Below are positions 8,644-16,058 of a stretch of 64,000 nt of DNA, one piece after another (positions within the stretch are counted from its first letter, which is position 1; the number at the start of each line of letters is the position of its first letter). The position numbers were made by a program, and so were the translations under genes. The notes under the pieces are model-generated. The model saw nothing but the letters and a program-made list of their open reading frames with translations, was not told the DNA's origin and ran no database searches. Source of the DNA: Bacillus sp. ISL-55 (GTDB taxonomy: Bacteria; Bacillota; Bacilli; Bacillales; Cytobacillaceae); NCBI RefSeq assembly GCF_018613155.1, contig NZ_JAGGQU010000022.1, positions 1-64,000 on the forward strand, given 5' to 3'.

Positions 8644-8830
8644 AAAAAATGGATAACTTGATAAAAAATAACATAACTCGACTGATTTTTATAATAAAGT
8701 CTTGGCAGTTTTAACTAAAAGTGTGTATGGTGGTGTTTCTCCACTTTCTTTGCCGAAAGTCAACTAGTTTTGTCAGCGACAAAGGAAACGAAGAATAAAA
8801 AGCGAAGTTTTAGTAAAACAAGGAGGGATT

Positions 8831-9355
8831 ATGATGAATACTAGCGCAGTAGCTAAGCTGCTCGGCGTTTCACCGAGCACCATTCAACGCTGGGTGAAGC
8901 AGGCAAACCTTCAAATGGAGCGTACGGAGTTAGGACATTATCAATTTTCCGAGGAAAGTATAGAAATCCTTAAAGACATAAAAGAACAGCTTAATAATGG
9001 TGTACTTTTGCAGGATTTAAAAGTTAAAGGAAGAAAGCATAGAAAAGCGACAATTCCTTCTGTTAAACCAGATATGGCAATGGATAAGTTAATGAAACGC
9101 ATGGAGGATTTTGAAAACAGGCTTAACCGAAAGGCTGATGAAGTTGTATCATATCAAATCCTTCAGCATCGCAGGGAAATTGAGGAACTACAAACTGAGG
9201 TAACCAGGCTGAAAGAAGTGATTACAAGCATGGAGGAAGCCGCAGCACAGCAGGATCACCTGGCCAAAGAGGAAAATCAACCTTCTTCAACACCTATATC
9301 TTCCTTAAGAAAATTAAGGAAACGAAATATAATCAGTTCCTTTTTTGGATTTTAA
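8831..9355 (+). CDS. racA: RacA-like chromosome-anchoring protein
   Basis: 174 residues: an N-terminal MerR-type helix-turn-helix (MNTSAVAKLLGVSPSTIQRW, then VKQANLQMERTELGHYQF), a basic linker, a long coiled coil (about residues 82-150, ENRLNRKADEVVSYQILQHR then EELQTEVTRLKEVITSMEEA), and a basic, hydrophobic tail (RKLRKRNIISSFFGF). This is the B. subtilis RacA layout, in which the HTH binds origin-proximal DNA and the C-terminus reaches DivIVA at the pole during axial filament formation. AAGGAGG precedes two adjacent ATGs (8831 and 8834); the second has the better spacing. Supports a spore-former. Confidence 0.85.
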   Translation: MMNTSAVAKLLGVSPSTIQRWVKQANLQMERTELGHYQFSEESIEILKDIKEQLNNGVLLQDLKVKGRKHRKATIPSVKPDMAMDKLMKRMEDFENRLNRKADEVVSYQILQHRREIEELQTEVTRLKEVITSMEEAAAQQDHLAKEENQPSSTPISSLRKLRKRNIISSFFGF

Positions 9356-9358
9356 TTT

Positions 9359-9386
9359 GGCACATCAAGGATGTGTTCTTTTTTTT
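9359..9386 (+). terminator. Terminator of racA
   Basis: Short stem CACATC / GATGTG with an AAG loop followed by TTCTTTTTTTT. Confidence 0.75.
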
Positions 9387-9435
9387 GTAAATTTAAATCA
9401 AAATCAACAAGATTTACGAAAAAACTAAATCAAAA

Positions 9436-9465
9436 AAAACAGACCCATTAATCTGAGTCTGTTTT
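9436..9465 (-). terminator. Terminator of the cold-shock gene
   Basis: Stem AAAACAGAC / GTCTGTTTT with T run on the minus strand, 13 bases after the csp stop. Confidence 0.8.
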
Positions 9466-9477
9466 AGGCATCCTTAG

Positions 9478-9678
9478 TTAGGCTTTCTGTACGTTTGTCG
9501 CTTGAGGGCCACGCTGGCCTTGTTCAACATCAAATGTAACTTCTTGTCCTTCGTCTAAAGATTTGTAACCTTCGCCCTGGATTGCTGAGAAGTGTACAAA
9601 TACATCTTCCCCGCCTTCACGCTCGATGAATCCAAAGCCTTTTTCACTGTTAAACCATTTTACTTTACCACGTTCCAC
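9478..9678 (-). CDS. Cold-shock protein, CspB/CspD type
   Basis: A 66-residue CSD (S1-like OB fold) protein that binds single-stranded RNA and DNA. Both RNP motifs are intact: KGFGFIE (RNP1) and VFVHFSAI (RNP2), opening with [15 protein letters not shown]. It is most similar by eye to CspB/CspD of B. subtilis; which paralogue is not decidable. Translation starts at GTG (9678) behind AGGAGG 8 bases upstream. A TATAAT box lies at 9730-9735 on the minus strand, giving a short 5' leader of roughly 45 bases. Confidence 0.95.
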   Translation of the reverse strand: MERGKVKWFNSEKGFGFIEREGGEDVFVHFSAIQGEGYKSLDEGQEVTFDVEQGQRGPQATNVQKA

Positions 9679-9729
9679 AATTGTTGCCTCCTAGCGATTG
9701 AAAAAATTGCAATTTAACCTTGCGTGATT

Positions 9730-9735
9730 ATTATA
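9730..9735 (-). promoter_or_regulatory. -10 box of the cold-shock gene
   Basis: TATAAT on the minus strand, about 52 bases upstream of the GTG start. No good -35 box is present at 17 bp (TTTAAA lies at 15 bp), so the promoter call is moderate. Confidence 0.45.
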
Positions 9736-9787
9736 TCCTCCTAAAAGGATTTTAAACCCAAAAGTGAAGAATATTTTTAACGCAAAC

Positions 9788-10816
9788 TCAGCTGCATAAC
9801 TTTTTATAGGTCGCCTCATCGCATATGACAAACATCTCCGTACCCTCAGGAATTTCTTCAGTATGTTTCCTGGCAATATCAAGGGAGTGTCCATCTGATA
9901 TGAGTGTTGCGCCCAGATCAAAAAGCTCCATGGCCGCTTGCTTGTAAGTAGTCCAATGCGGCTTCTTTTCAATTTTATAGAGGTTTTCTCCTTCCATATT
10001 GCTGAGCAGTTGTTTAAACAATTTGCTCGAACCTGGAAAGATCGCTGCCTGAGCCATGAGTTTAGATACTGATTCATTGGATAAAATAAATTCATCAATG
10101 TTTGCATGTTCGAACAAGGCAATATGCTTTTCTTTCATTATTTCGGCAATCGTATATATATTTCTTTTTGACTGTTTCGAGATATGTTCTACCCTTGATG
10201 CTATAAGCAAAGTTTTCCCATCAGCATATTCAGGAAACTCAATGCGATCATCCGTAAAGACAGCTACGGATTTGGACTCGAGGATATTCGCTTGCATTAG
10301 AATTTCTTCTTCAGCAGGGTTTCCGCTGACAAAATGTACTCGGTCATGATGAACTGGCGATTCATTGCTATGGTCGACAATGACTATATCGCACTTTTTA
10401 TTGGAGTTCAGGATTTCCTCAACAACATTACTAAGTTTGTCTTTGGAGGAGCCGATCAGAATATAGTGGTCCTTTCCTTTATATGCCAACTTCCCTTCCT
10501 CCTTCATTTTTTTATACAAGCTCAAACTATCAAAAATCTTGCCGATGATAATACCCATTGCCCCAATTCCGACTGTATATAACAGCAACATAGTAAAAAT
10601 TCGCCCTAAATCACTGCTGGGGGAATAATCACCGTAACCAACCGTCACGACCGTGGTCATTGTCCACCAAACTGCATCAAGGTATCTTGGAAAAGTTTCT
10701 GGTTCTAGTGTCTTGATAATCAAGCTGCTTAACAGTATCACGCCCAGAACAATCAAGGTAATTTTCAAAAGACTGACTTTTAGCAGTTTTGTAAAAAACC
10801 TCTGTAAAATCCACAT
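9788..10816 (-). CDS. yugO: Potassium channel with RCK domain, YugO-like
   Basis: 342 residues. Two transmembrane helices (LLKITLIVLGVILLSSLII and IFTMLLLYTVGIGAMGIIIG) flank a pore loop with the selectivity filter TVGYGD inside TTVVTVGYGDYSPS. Then a cytosolic TrkA-N/RCK Rossmann domain beginning YILIGSSKDKLSNVVEEIL and a C-terminal regulatory part. This is the B. subtilis YugO (MstX partner) layout, a K+ channel involved in biofilm electrical signalling. No MstX-like gene is visible next to it. It is the last gene of the five-gene operon running from 13412; GGAGG is 6 bases before ATG and the gene follows the ATP-grasp enzyme by 18 bases. Confidence 0.92.
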   Translation of the reverse strand: MWILQRFFTKLLKVSLLKITLIVLGVILLSSLIIKTLEPETFPRYLDAVWWTMTTVVTVGYGDYSPSSDLGRIFTMLLLYTVGIGAMGIIIGKIFDSLSLYKKMKEEGKLAYKGKDHYILIGSSKDKLSNVVEEILNSNKKCDIVIVDHSNESPVHHDRVHFVSGNPAEEEILMQANILESKSVAVFTDDRIEFPEYADGKTLLIASRVEHISKQSKRNIYTIAEIMKEKHIALFEHANIDEFILSNESVSKLMAQAAIFPGSSKLFKQLLSNMEGENLYKIEKKPHWTTYKQAAMELFDLGATLISDGHSLDIARKHTEEIPEGTEMFVICDEATYKKLCS

Positions 10817-10834
10817 GTTGGACCTCCTTTCTTT

Positions 10835-12064
10835 TTAAGACAATCCCACTGGTAAAAAGCAAGAAAGGTTGTTTGTAATTTGTCCTCCGACACGGTAACC
10901 GAGCGCTGATGATTTTCCGTTAACAAGAAAACTCCCTGTCAAAATATGTCCTTTTTGCTTACCTTTTTCTGAATTATATAGAACAGTGGGCAGTTCGATA
11001 TACTCTTGAAATATGGATGGAACATCGTTGTAATTCTTATGTTTTTCTTCCATTATCAGTTTACCAGTGGAACTGTATATCTCGACCGTGTCTCCTTCTC
11101 TCCCGAAGATAGGCTTTTTGACAAAAGGAACCTGTTTCGTTAAAAACGGCTCCGCTTCCAAATAAGTAGGAAGAAAATATTCGTTAATCCAGTCATGCTC
11201 TTCGGGTGTGAAAAACGGATCATTCTTTTCATGTAATCCCCATATTACTGCCTGCAAGGCTTTATTCTGCAATAAGAAGGCAGACGGAGGATTAATCATT
11301 GCCAATTTCTTTGTTTTTACAAGTTCAAGCAGCCACATGCCGATTTTATTTCCTGCTTCGTCTTCATCCATTATGAGGCTTTCTATAGGGAATGTTTGCC
11401 TGTAGAGGATGTCAATCTTCCTGCCAGTTTGATCATATAGGCCAGTCCCAGGTATGATCCTAAGTTTATCTAGTGCAATGAACCTGGATGGTAAACCATA
11501 TAAATCCTGCAAATATAAAACTGTATTTCGATCTTCTATATTGTCTTCATGCGAAGTGAAAACAACATATGGTTCAATTTCTTCCAGCCATTTTGCAGAT
11601 GCAGCGACAGCAATCCGGACAGCTCTGGCCAGTTGATCCTCCATTCCTTCATTTGGATTTCTGAAGCCAAATTGAGTCGCTACAGATCCATTTACGTTAA
11701 ATAATTCCTTAACGAAGGTTGGAGTATCAGAATTGATCTCGATGCACTTATATGTATTTTCTGTTTTAATCAGATCCAGCCTTGCGATAACACTTTCCAC
11801 ATTTAATGTCTTGAGCTTTATAAAATCGAGAGTTTCAACCGGATAGCCAAGTTCACTCAAGGTATCCAGTTGAACATTTCTCAAGAGCTCACTAACTTTA
11901 AAAAATATTCTGCCGATTCTATTTGTACAAAGCCTGATGGCTTCAACTTCCCCTTCATCAATGGTGGAAATATCAAATAAGGCATATTCCTCCCCATACA
12001 AATCGGGCCAGAAATTCTGTATACCACTATAAAATCCTTCTCTATTTGCTTTGTAGTTTTTCAT
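10835..12064 (-). CDS. Glutathionylspermidine-synthase-like ATP-grasp ligase (YgiC/YjfC type)
   Basis: 409 residues of the GSP synthase preATP-grasp plus ATP-grasp fold, without the N-terminal amidase domain of E. coli GspSA. Visible landmarks: YKCIEINSDTPTFVKELF (substrate/ATP region), FVKKPIFGREGD (lysine and loop of the ATP site) and the metal-ligand segment LGYRVGGQITNNLSCFLPV, matching the YgiC/YjfC family. These enzymes are predicted to form an amide bond on a small molecule or a protein tail; the true substrate is unknown. Start ATG 12064 follows AGGAGG by 7 bases; the ORF is open 40 codons upstream but this overlaps the preceding gene. Third of the operon's cytosolic genes. Confidence 0.9.
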   Translation of the reverse strand: MKNYKANREGFYSGIQNFWPDLYGEEYALFDISTIDEGEVEAIRLCTNRIGRIFFKVSELLRNVQLDTLSELGYPVETLDFIKLKTLNVESVIARLDLIKTENTYKCIEINSDTPTFVKELFNVNGSVATQFGFRNPNEGMEDQLARAVRIAVAASAKWLEEIEPYVVFTSHEDNIEDRNTVLYLQDLYGLPSRFIALDKLRIIPGTGLYDQTGRKIDILYRQTFPIESLIMDEDEAGNKIGMWLLELVKTKKLAMINPPSAFLLQNKALQAVIWGLHEKNDPFFTPEEHDWINEYFLPTYLEAEPFLTKQVPFVKKPIFGREGDTVEIYSSTGKLIMEEKHKNYNDVPSIFQEYIELPTVLYNSEKGKQKGHILTGSFLVNGKSSALGYRVGGQITNNLSCFLPVGLS

Positions 12065-12074
12065 GGAATGCCTC

Positions 12075-12539
12075 CTATTCCATGTCGTTTTCACCAATAT
12101 CTTTAAGATACAGGACGTAAACTCCCCGATCTTCATCCACTTCAGTGGAGGTAACAGCCATTTGCCCGAAACCAGGAACATCAATAATATCCTTTAAGAG
12201 ATAGCGGATTACATCAAGGTGTGTCCGACAAGGAACAGCAGTTAGCAAATTATAATTTTCACTTTCCTTGAATCGCCGGAATTCCACGTGGATCCCCAAT
12301 CCCCGGTAACTTTTCTCACCAAGTACATAATTGTTCCTGCCTCTGTCCTCAAGAACGAGTATTTCTTCATCCCCGACCATCTCATTGGATATCAATTCAT
12401 ACTGGCTTCCTTTAATAATGAAATAAGTGCAAAGCTGGCGGGCATAAAACTCATCTATTCCAACATTCGGGATCGTATATTCATATAATGGTTCATAGTT
12501 TTCATTTCCATCATGAACAAAGTAAGTTAGTTTTTTCAT
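12075..12539 (-). CDS. Unknown protein of the ATP-grasp/K+ channel operon
   Basis: 154 residues, soluble, no signal peptide and no transmembrane helix. Acidic, mixed alpha/beta composition (EILVLEDRGRNNYVLGEKSY, later DEDRGVYVLYLKDIGENDME). Its place in the operon corresponds to the DUF2491 gene (yjfK) of the enterobacterial yjfIJKLMC cluster, but no sequence similarity can be claimed by eye. GGAGGAG is 9 bases before the ATG; 10 bases separate its stop from the start of the ATP-grasp gene and 15 from the DUF350 stop, so it is co-transcribed. Confidence 0.75.
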   Translation of the reverse strand: MKKLTYFVHDGNENYEPLYEYTIPNVGIDEFYARQLCTYFIIKGSQYELISNEMVGDEEILVLEDRGRNNYVLGEKSYRGLGIHVEFRRFKESENYNLLTAVPCRTHLDVIRYLLKDIIDVPGFGQMAVTSTEVDEDRGVYVLYLKDIGENDME

Positions 12540-12554
12540 GGATGTTATCTCCTC

Positions 12555-12953
12555 CTAATAAGAAAGGCTTTTTGCAACAATCCAGCCTACTGAAAGGGAA
12601 AGTGAGAAGAGAATGACACCCACAGAACGGTTGTCTTCTTCAATCGCCTTTTGAAGGCTATATCTGACCGTAACAACCTCAGCGACAAAGAATACAATGA
12701 TTTGCGTAAAAATACCAATGGAGCCCCAGATAGCCATATCAAGAAGAGATACCGAATATTCTGCTGCTGCTCCCAGCACGATTGCAAGTCCCAGCATTTT
12801 TCCTCCAAGTGAAAGAGCTGCTGTTGTATTTCTTTTGCCAATCAGTTCAAACTCCTTAATTTTTGGAGTAGCCAGCACGAATAAGCCGACACCTGCCGTA
12901 AGCATAAGCAATCCAAGTCCTAAATAAGCGGCAAAATTCAAATATAAATTCAT
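12555..12953 (-). CDS. DUF350 four-helix membrane protein
   Basis: 132 residues with four transmembrane segments (residues about 6-28, 45-66, 73-95 and 112-130). The pattern FVLATPKIKEFELIGKRN after the first helix and the short loops fit DUF350 (YjfL family), whose members sit beside YgiC/YjfC-like ATP-grasp genes in many bacteria. The function is unknown; membrane location is clear. A ribosome site GGGAGAGGG overlaps the end of the intergenic space, 15 bases after the lipoprotein stop. Confidence 0.88.
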   Translation of the reverse strand: MNLYLNFAAYLGLGLLMLTAGVGLFVLATPKIKEFELIGKRNTTAALSLGGKMLGLAIVLGAAAEYSVSLLDMAIWGSIGIFTQIIVFFVAEVVTVRYSLQKAIEEDNRSVGVILFSLSLSVGWIVAKSLSY

Positions 12954-12968
12954 TAATTTCCCTCTCCC

Positions 12969-13412
12969 TTAACCGCCAGTAGTACTTCTTGACCCGCTGC
13001 CGAATCCTGAACTTCCCTTTGGCGAAGTATTTTTATAATTGCTGTCCAGTCTTGCCCCTTTGAATGATGAACTGTTCTTGTACTTGTTATAGTCATTGCT
13101 CTTATAGAGTAATGATCGGTTCGCAAAGAACATACCAGCGAAAAAGTAATGTCCAAAATATGGTGAGTTATTATCATCACATTCCCAGACACCATCTTCA
13201 TTGTCCCATTGCCAGTCTGAGCAATCGGTCCCTTCTGGTACGGGAGGGATATCCTGGTCCTGCTCAGAATTCCAATCCTGCCCTTCATCACCAGATACAT
13301 CTGGTTCCCAATCCCGGTCCGGAATGGCCTGTGGATTGTTATTGCAACCAGCGAGCCCCATCATTAAAGCTGTAGCAGAAATACTCGCAATCACCTTTTT
13401 TGTTTTGCCCAT
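12969..13412 (-). CDS. Small Gly/Ser-tailed lipoprotein heading the operon
   Basis: 147 residues: signal MGKTKKVIASISATALMMG, lipobox LAGC, and an acidic Asp/Glu/Trp-rich middle (DWEPDVSGDEGQDWNSEQDQ) with CSDWQWDNEDGVWEC, two cysteines that may bridge. A tail GSSGFGSGSRSTTGG ends the protein. The Gly/Ser tail and position resemble the DUF1190 lipoproteins (YgiB/YjfM) of E. coli, where YgiB is paired with the ATP-grasp YgiC; homology is inferred only. It is the first gene of the operon, right behind the sigma-W-like promoter at 13444-13471. AAGAGGTG precedes the ATG. Confidence 0.8.
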   Translation of the reverse strand: MGKTKKVIASISATALMMGLAGCNNNPQAIPDRDWEPDVSGDEGQDWNSEQDQDIPPVPEGTDCSDWQWDNEDGVWECDDNNSPYFGHYFFAGMFFANRSLLYKSNDYNKYKNSSSFKGARLDSNYKNTSPKGSSGFGSGSRSTTGG

Positions 13413-13435
13413 TTATTTCACCTCTTTCTTATTGA

Positions 13436-13449
13436 CGTAAATATTTACG
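13436..13449. promoter_or_regulatory. Perfect 14-bp palindrome at the operon promoter
   Basis: CGTAAATATTTACG, fully symmetric, overlaps the -10 box at 13444-13449 and lies 24 bases upstream of the lipoprotein ATG. It may be an operator or a by-product of the promoter sequence. Confidence 0.45.
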
Positions 13450-13471
13450 GAAGACCTGAGAAAAAGTTTCA
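13444..13471 (-). promoter_or_regulatory. Sigma-W-like (ECF) promoter of the five-gene operon
   Basis: On the minus strand TGAAAC (13471-13466), a 16-bp spacer, and CGTAAA (13449-13444). This matches the published Bacillus ECF sigma-W type pattern TGAAAC-N16-CGTA. The start codon follows 31 bases downstream of the -10 box. It suggests induction by cell-envelope stress. No experiment is available. Confidence 0.6.
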
Positions 13472-13612
13472 ATATTCCTCTTACTTTCCAGATTACAACC
13501 TTCCTTTTATTGTAACACTTTCCACTCGCTGTGATGCTGAATTCTACAATTAGTTTGTTACTCCTTCCTGCACTTACATTAAAGCGTAAATAAAAAAGGT
13601 TCGTTTTTTCTA

Positions 13613-13744
13613 TTACATTGAATCTTTCCCATAAAAAAATTCCTCGAAATTAAATTCCTCTATTTCCGCGTTTCCTAAAGCGATTTTTGCTAAAATAATT
13701 TCAAATAAGCATAGACCTGCTAACATAATAATTCCTGCAACCAT
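13613..13744 (-). CDS. Small 43-residue membrane peptide
   Basis: Codes MVAGIIMLAGLCLFEIILAK, a single transmembrane helix, then an acidic tail (NAEIEEFNFEEFF) ending YGKDSM. AAAGGAG lies 8 bases before the ATG, a strong ribosome site. It is transcribed toward the lipoprotein gene and starts 87 bases before the LacI-type gene on the other strand. No family recognised; too short for ordinary gene finders. The remaining gap 13413-13612 holds the operon promoter and no other gene. Confidence 0.6.
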   Translation of the reverse strand: MVAGIIMLAGLCLFEIILAKIALGNAEIEEFNFEEFFYGKDSM

Positions 13745-13789
13745 AATGACAGCTCCTTTAAAATATGTTTGCATATACAATAGTTTATG

Positions 13790-13800
13790 GAACGCGTTTC
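13790..13800. promoter_or_regulatory. Candidate LacI-type operator
   Basis: GAACGCGTTTC, an inverted repeat containing the perfect 8-base palindrome AACGCGTT (13791-13798), sits 32 bases before the regulator ATG and after a TATACAAT-like -10. Autoregulation is inferred only. Confidence 0.4.
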
Positions 13801-13831
13801 AGGTCAAGAATATTCTTTGCGAGGTTTTTAA

Positions 13832-14806
13832 ATGGCTAATATCCGAGAAATTGCCCGATTGGCAGGAGTGTCTGTTTCCACTGTGTCACGGGTGTTAAAT
13901 CATCATCCATATGTTAGCCCAGATAAACGGGAATCAGTTCTGAAAACCATAAGAGAACTGAATTACAGCCCTAATATTAATGCTGTTCATTTATCCCGGG
14001 GAAAGACCAATATGGTCGGAGTCGTACTGCCAACAATTAATCACCCTTATTTTTCAGAACTCCTGGAAGGTATTGCTGAAGAAGCAATGAAGCATAATAC
14101 CCAGCTGGTACTCTTCCAGACAGGGTATCACCAAGAAAAGGAATTCGAAGCGTTAGAACAACTTCGTGGCCACTTGATCGATGGGGTTATTTTTGCTTCA
14201 CGTGCAATTCCGTTTGATTCACTTTTAAAGTATAAAAATGCGGGGCCGATTGTGTTATGTGAGGACTCTGATCAAGATGATTTTCCATCTATATCAATTA
14301 AACATGTTGCGGCATTCAACCTGGGGTTGGAATATTTAATATCAAAAGGACATAGACGGATTGGCATTTGTCTTGGAAGACTTGAAGGAACAAATAGCGA
14401 AAAACGCCAGAAGGCATACGAGGAAATGATGAAGATGATTGGTCAGAAGGTACAAGAAGAATGGATTCTTGGCAAGTGTTTAATGATTCAGGATGGACAA
14501 AGAGTGGTGAATCGGTTTTCCTTAATGAAAGAAAAACCGACAGCCTTTCTGGTGGGTAATGATCAAGTTGCAGCCGGAATTATTACCGAAAGTGTAAAAC
14601 AAGGACTTGCTGTGCCTGACGATGTAGCCATTTTGAGCTTTGATAACCACCCAATTTCTGAAATACTGGGAATCACAACAATTGACATACCCACTAAACA
14701 ATTAGGTGCAAACGCTTTTAATTCATTTATTAAGCGGTCTAGCAATAGTAAATATGCAGAGAAGATCGCTCTTCCATTTACCCTAATTCAACGCCAATCT
14801 GTTTAA
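13832..14806 (+). CDS. LacI/GalR family transcriptional regulator
   Basis: 324 residues: N-terminal LacI helix-turn-helix (IREIARLAGVSVSTVSRVLN then NHHPYVSPDKRESVLK), hinge region LNYSPNINAVHLSRGKTNMV, and a periplasmic-binding-like effector domain (VGVVLPTINHPYFSELLEGI, later LVGNDQVAAG and VAILSFDNHP). The effector is probably a sugar but no sugar-utilisation genes lie next to it. It is followed by repeats, with no co-transcribed gene. The ribosome site is weak (GCGAGG, 8 bases upstream). Family close to MsmR/DegA-type regulators; exact name not assigned. Confidence 0.93.
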   Translation: MANIREIARLAGVSVSTVSRVLNHHPYVSPDKRESVLKTIRELNYSPNINAVHLSRGKTNMVGVVLPTINHPYFSELLEGIAEEAMKHNTQLVLFQTGYHQEKEFEALEQLRGHLIDGVIFASRAIPFDSLLKYKNAGPIVLCEDSDQDDFPSISIKHVAAFNLGLEYLISKGHRRIGICLGRLEGTNSEKRQKAYEEMMKMIGQKVQEEWILGKCLMIQDGQRVVNRFSLMKEKPTAFLVGNDQVAAGIITESVKQGLAVPDDVAILSFDNHPISEILGITTIDIPTKQLGANAFNSFIKRSSNSKYAEKIALPFTLIQRQSV

Positions 14807-14812
14807 AGAACA

Positions 14813-15125
14813 AAAAGCGAGAAAAGCGGAGGCGCAGCTAGACAATTGGAAAAGCGGAGGCGACTGCCCAACTCCGACAAGCGTTGGAGGGCCTGACGGT
14901 GAAGTCGCTCTTTGACTTCATTGGCAGGACCGAAACGTCTCGAGGAGTTAGGAGCCGCAGCTAGACAAGCACGAAAAGCGGAGGCGACTGCCCAACTCCG
15001 ACAAGCGTTGGAGGGCCTGACGGTGAAGTCGCTCTTTGACTTCATTGGCAGGACCGAAACGTCTCGAGGAGTTAGGAGCTGCAGCTAGACAAGCGCTTCG
15101 AGGGGCTAGCCGCCGGAGCTGGATT
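14813..15125. repeat. Hairpin-rich dispersed repeat with an internal 124-bp tandem duplication
   Basis: Units 14850-14973 and 14974-15094 run AAAAGCGGAGGCGACTGCCC through a CGTCTCGAGGAGTTAGGAGC segment and differ at one base in the compared part. A short partial copy lies before (14821-14845) and a 3' fragment after (15091-15125). Each unit contains the hairpin TGAAGTC / GACTTCA. Related pieces recur at 22799-23093. ORFs in the repeat on the minus strand are not regarded as genes. Confidence 0.8.
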
Positions 15126-15140
15126 AAGAAAACCACAGGC

Positions 15141-15176
15141 AGTTATCCATACCTAAATAATTTTATCATTTCCTTT
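15141..15176. repeat. Second copy of the 36-bp dispersed sequence
   Basis: Matches positions 1-36 at 33 of 36 bases. It directly follows the hairpin-rich element, separated by about 15 bases. Confidence 0.5.
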
Positions 15177-15187
15177 AACAAACAAAA

Positions 15188-15211
15188 AACCTGCCATTCA
15201 TTTGGCAGGTT
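15188..15211 (-). terminator. Terminator of the MEDS gene
   Basis: 8-bp stem AACCTGCC / GGCAGGTT, loop ATTCATTT, T-rich on the minus strand, 6 bases after the stop. Confidence 0.8.
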
Positions 15212-15216
15212 CCTTA

Positions 15217-15786
15217 TTATTTTATAATGCCTTTCCGATCTATAAGGTCAATATTATCATCTGTCATGTAATAGTCGTGGGAATCCAACAATATTTCTTT
15301 TAAAGATTCAGGGACCCTATTGGCATCATAACCACAAATGCTGATTAATTTTGTGTCCTGGAGAAATACGTCCACTTCTTTTTCGTAATCCCCAAGATTC
15401 TGGACGATTTCCTCTTGGTCTCTCCATTCAACATGAGCCCAAGTCTGAACAGGAATATTGTTTTCTATGAAAGGGGAAAGCATATTATCTAAATAACTAA
15501 GAATAGTATCCTTATTAAAGTTGCCGCGATAGCAGTAAAATTCATAATTATTGATTGTGTGAATCATTTCCTGTTGTTCCTCATCAAACTCAGCTTTGAT
15601 TCTCTTTTGGAGTTCAGGCAAAATCCGGTCATTTTCTATTATCATCACGTGGTTGCCGAGTCCAATTGCCGCTGTAACATAGACTATAAGATTATCAACA
15701 TATTTCTCTTCGTTTTCGAATGAATAAAAAATATGGGCACCATTTTCTTTAACGGTAGAGATCAGGGCCTGGATTTTTTTATGCAT
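15217..15786 (-). CDS. MEDS domain protein (DcmR-like sensory domain)
   Basis: 189 residues, a single MEDS domain (found in methanogen/methylotroph DcmR sensory proteins): GAHIFYSFENEEKYVDNLIV opens it, then YVTAAIGLGNHVMIIEND (ATP/Rad55-like P-loop-derived fold without a Walker A lysine), and VQTWAHVEWRDQEE. No DNA-binding or output domain is attached. Members are often encoded near sigma-B or two-component signalling genes. Function likely sensory; ligand unknown. Single gene with its own terminator; GGAGACTGATACA precedes the ATG. Confidence 0.82.
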   Translation of the reverse strand: MHKKIQALISTVKENGAHIFYSFENEEKYVDNLIVYVTAAIGLGNHVMIIENDRILPELQKRIKAEFDEEQQEMIHTINNYEFYCYRGNFNKDTILSYLDNMLSPFIENNIPVQTWAHVEWRDQEEIVQNLGDYEKEVDVFLQDTKLISICGYDANRVPESLKEILLDSHDYYMTDDNIDLIDRKGIIK

Positions 15787-16025
15787 TGTATCAGTCTCCT
15801 CCTGAATTCAACGGAAACAAACAATGAATTCACATATTCAAAATACAGCCTTTATATTAACATACTTCTATCCATTAATCGATTAAACTTGTTTATGCAA
15901 TCACTTCAAATATATATACGGATTATGGTTTTAACATCCCTTTATTTTCCCAATAAAGTTCTTTCCTTATAATTTTTTAATTTCTCAAAAAATCACCTTT
16001 TTTACAGGGATTATTTTTAAAAAAA

Positions 16026-16049
16026 CACCGATCAATTGCATGATCGGTG
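16026..16049 (-). terminator. Terminator of the nitronate monooxygenase gene
   Basis: 9-bp perfect stem CACCGATCA / TGATCGGTG, 10 bases beyond the stop on the minus strand. The gap 15787-16058 has no other feature. Confidence 0.82.
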
Positions 16050-16058
16050 AGTTTAGTA

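Noticed and set aside
8646-8720. Short ATG frame ATGGATAACTTG after the MITE-like element
   Set aside because: No ribosome site and ends soon; not coding-like.
14803-15136. Minus-strand ORFs of 80 and 62 codons
   Set aside because: They translate the duplicated repeat element, with identical peptide pieces in tandem, and no ribosome site.
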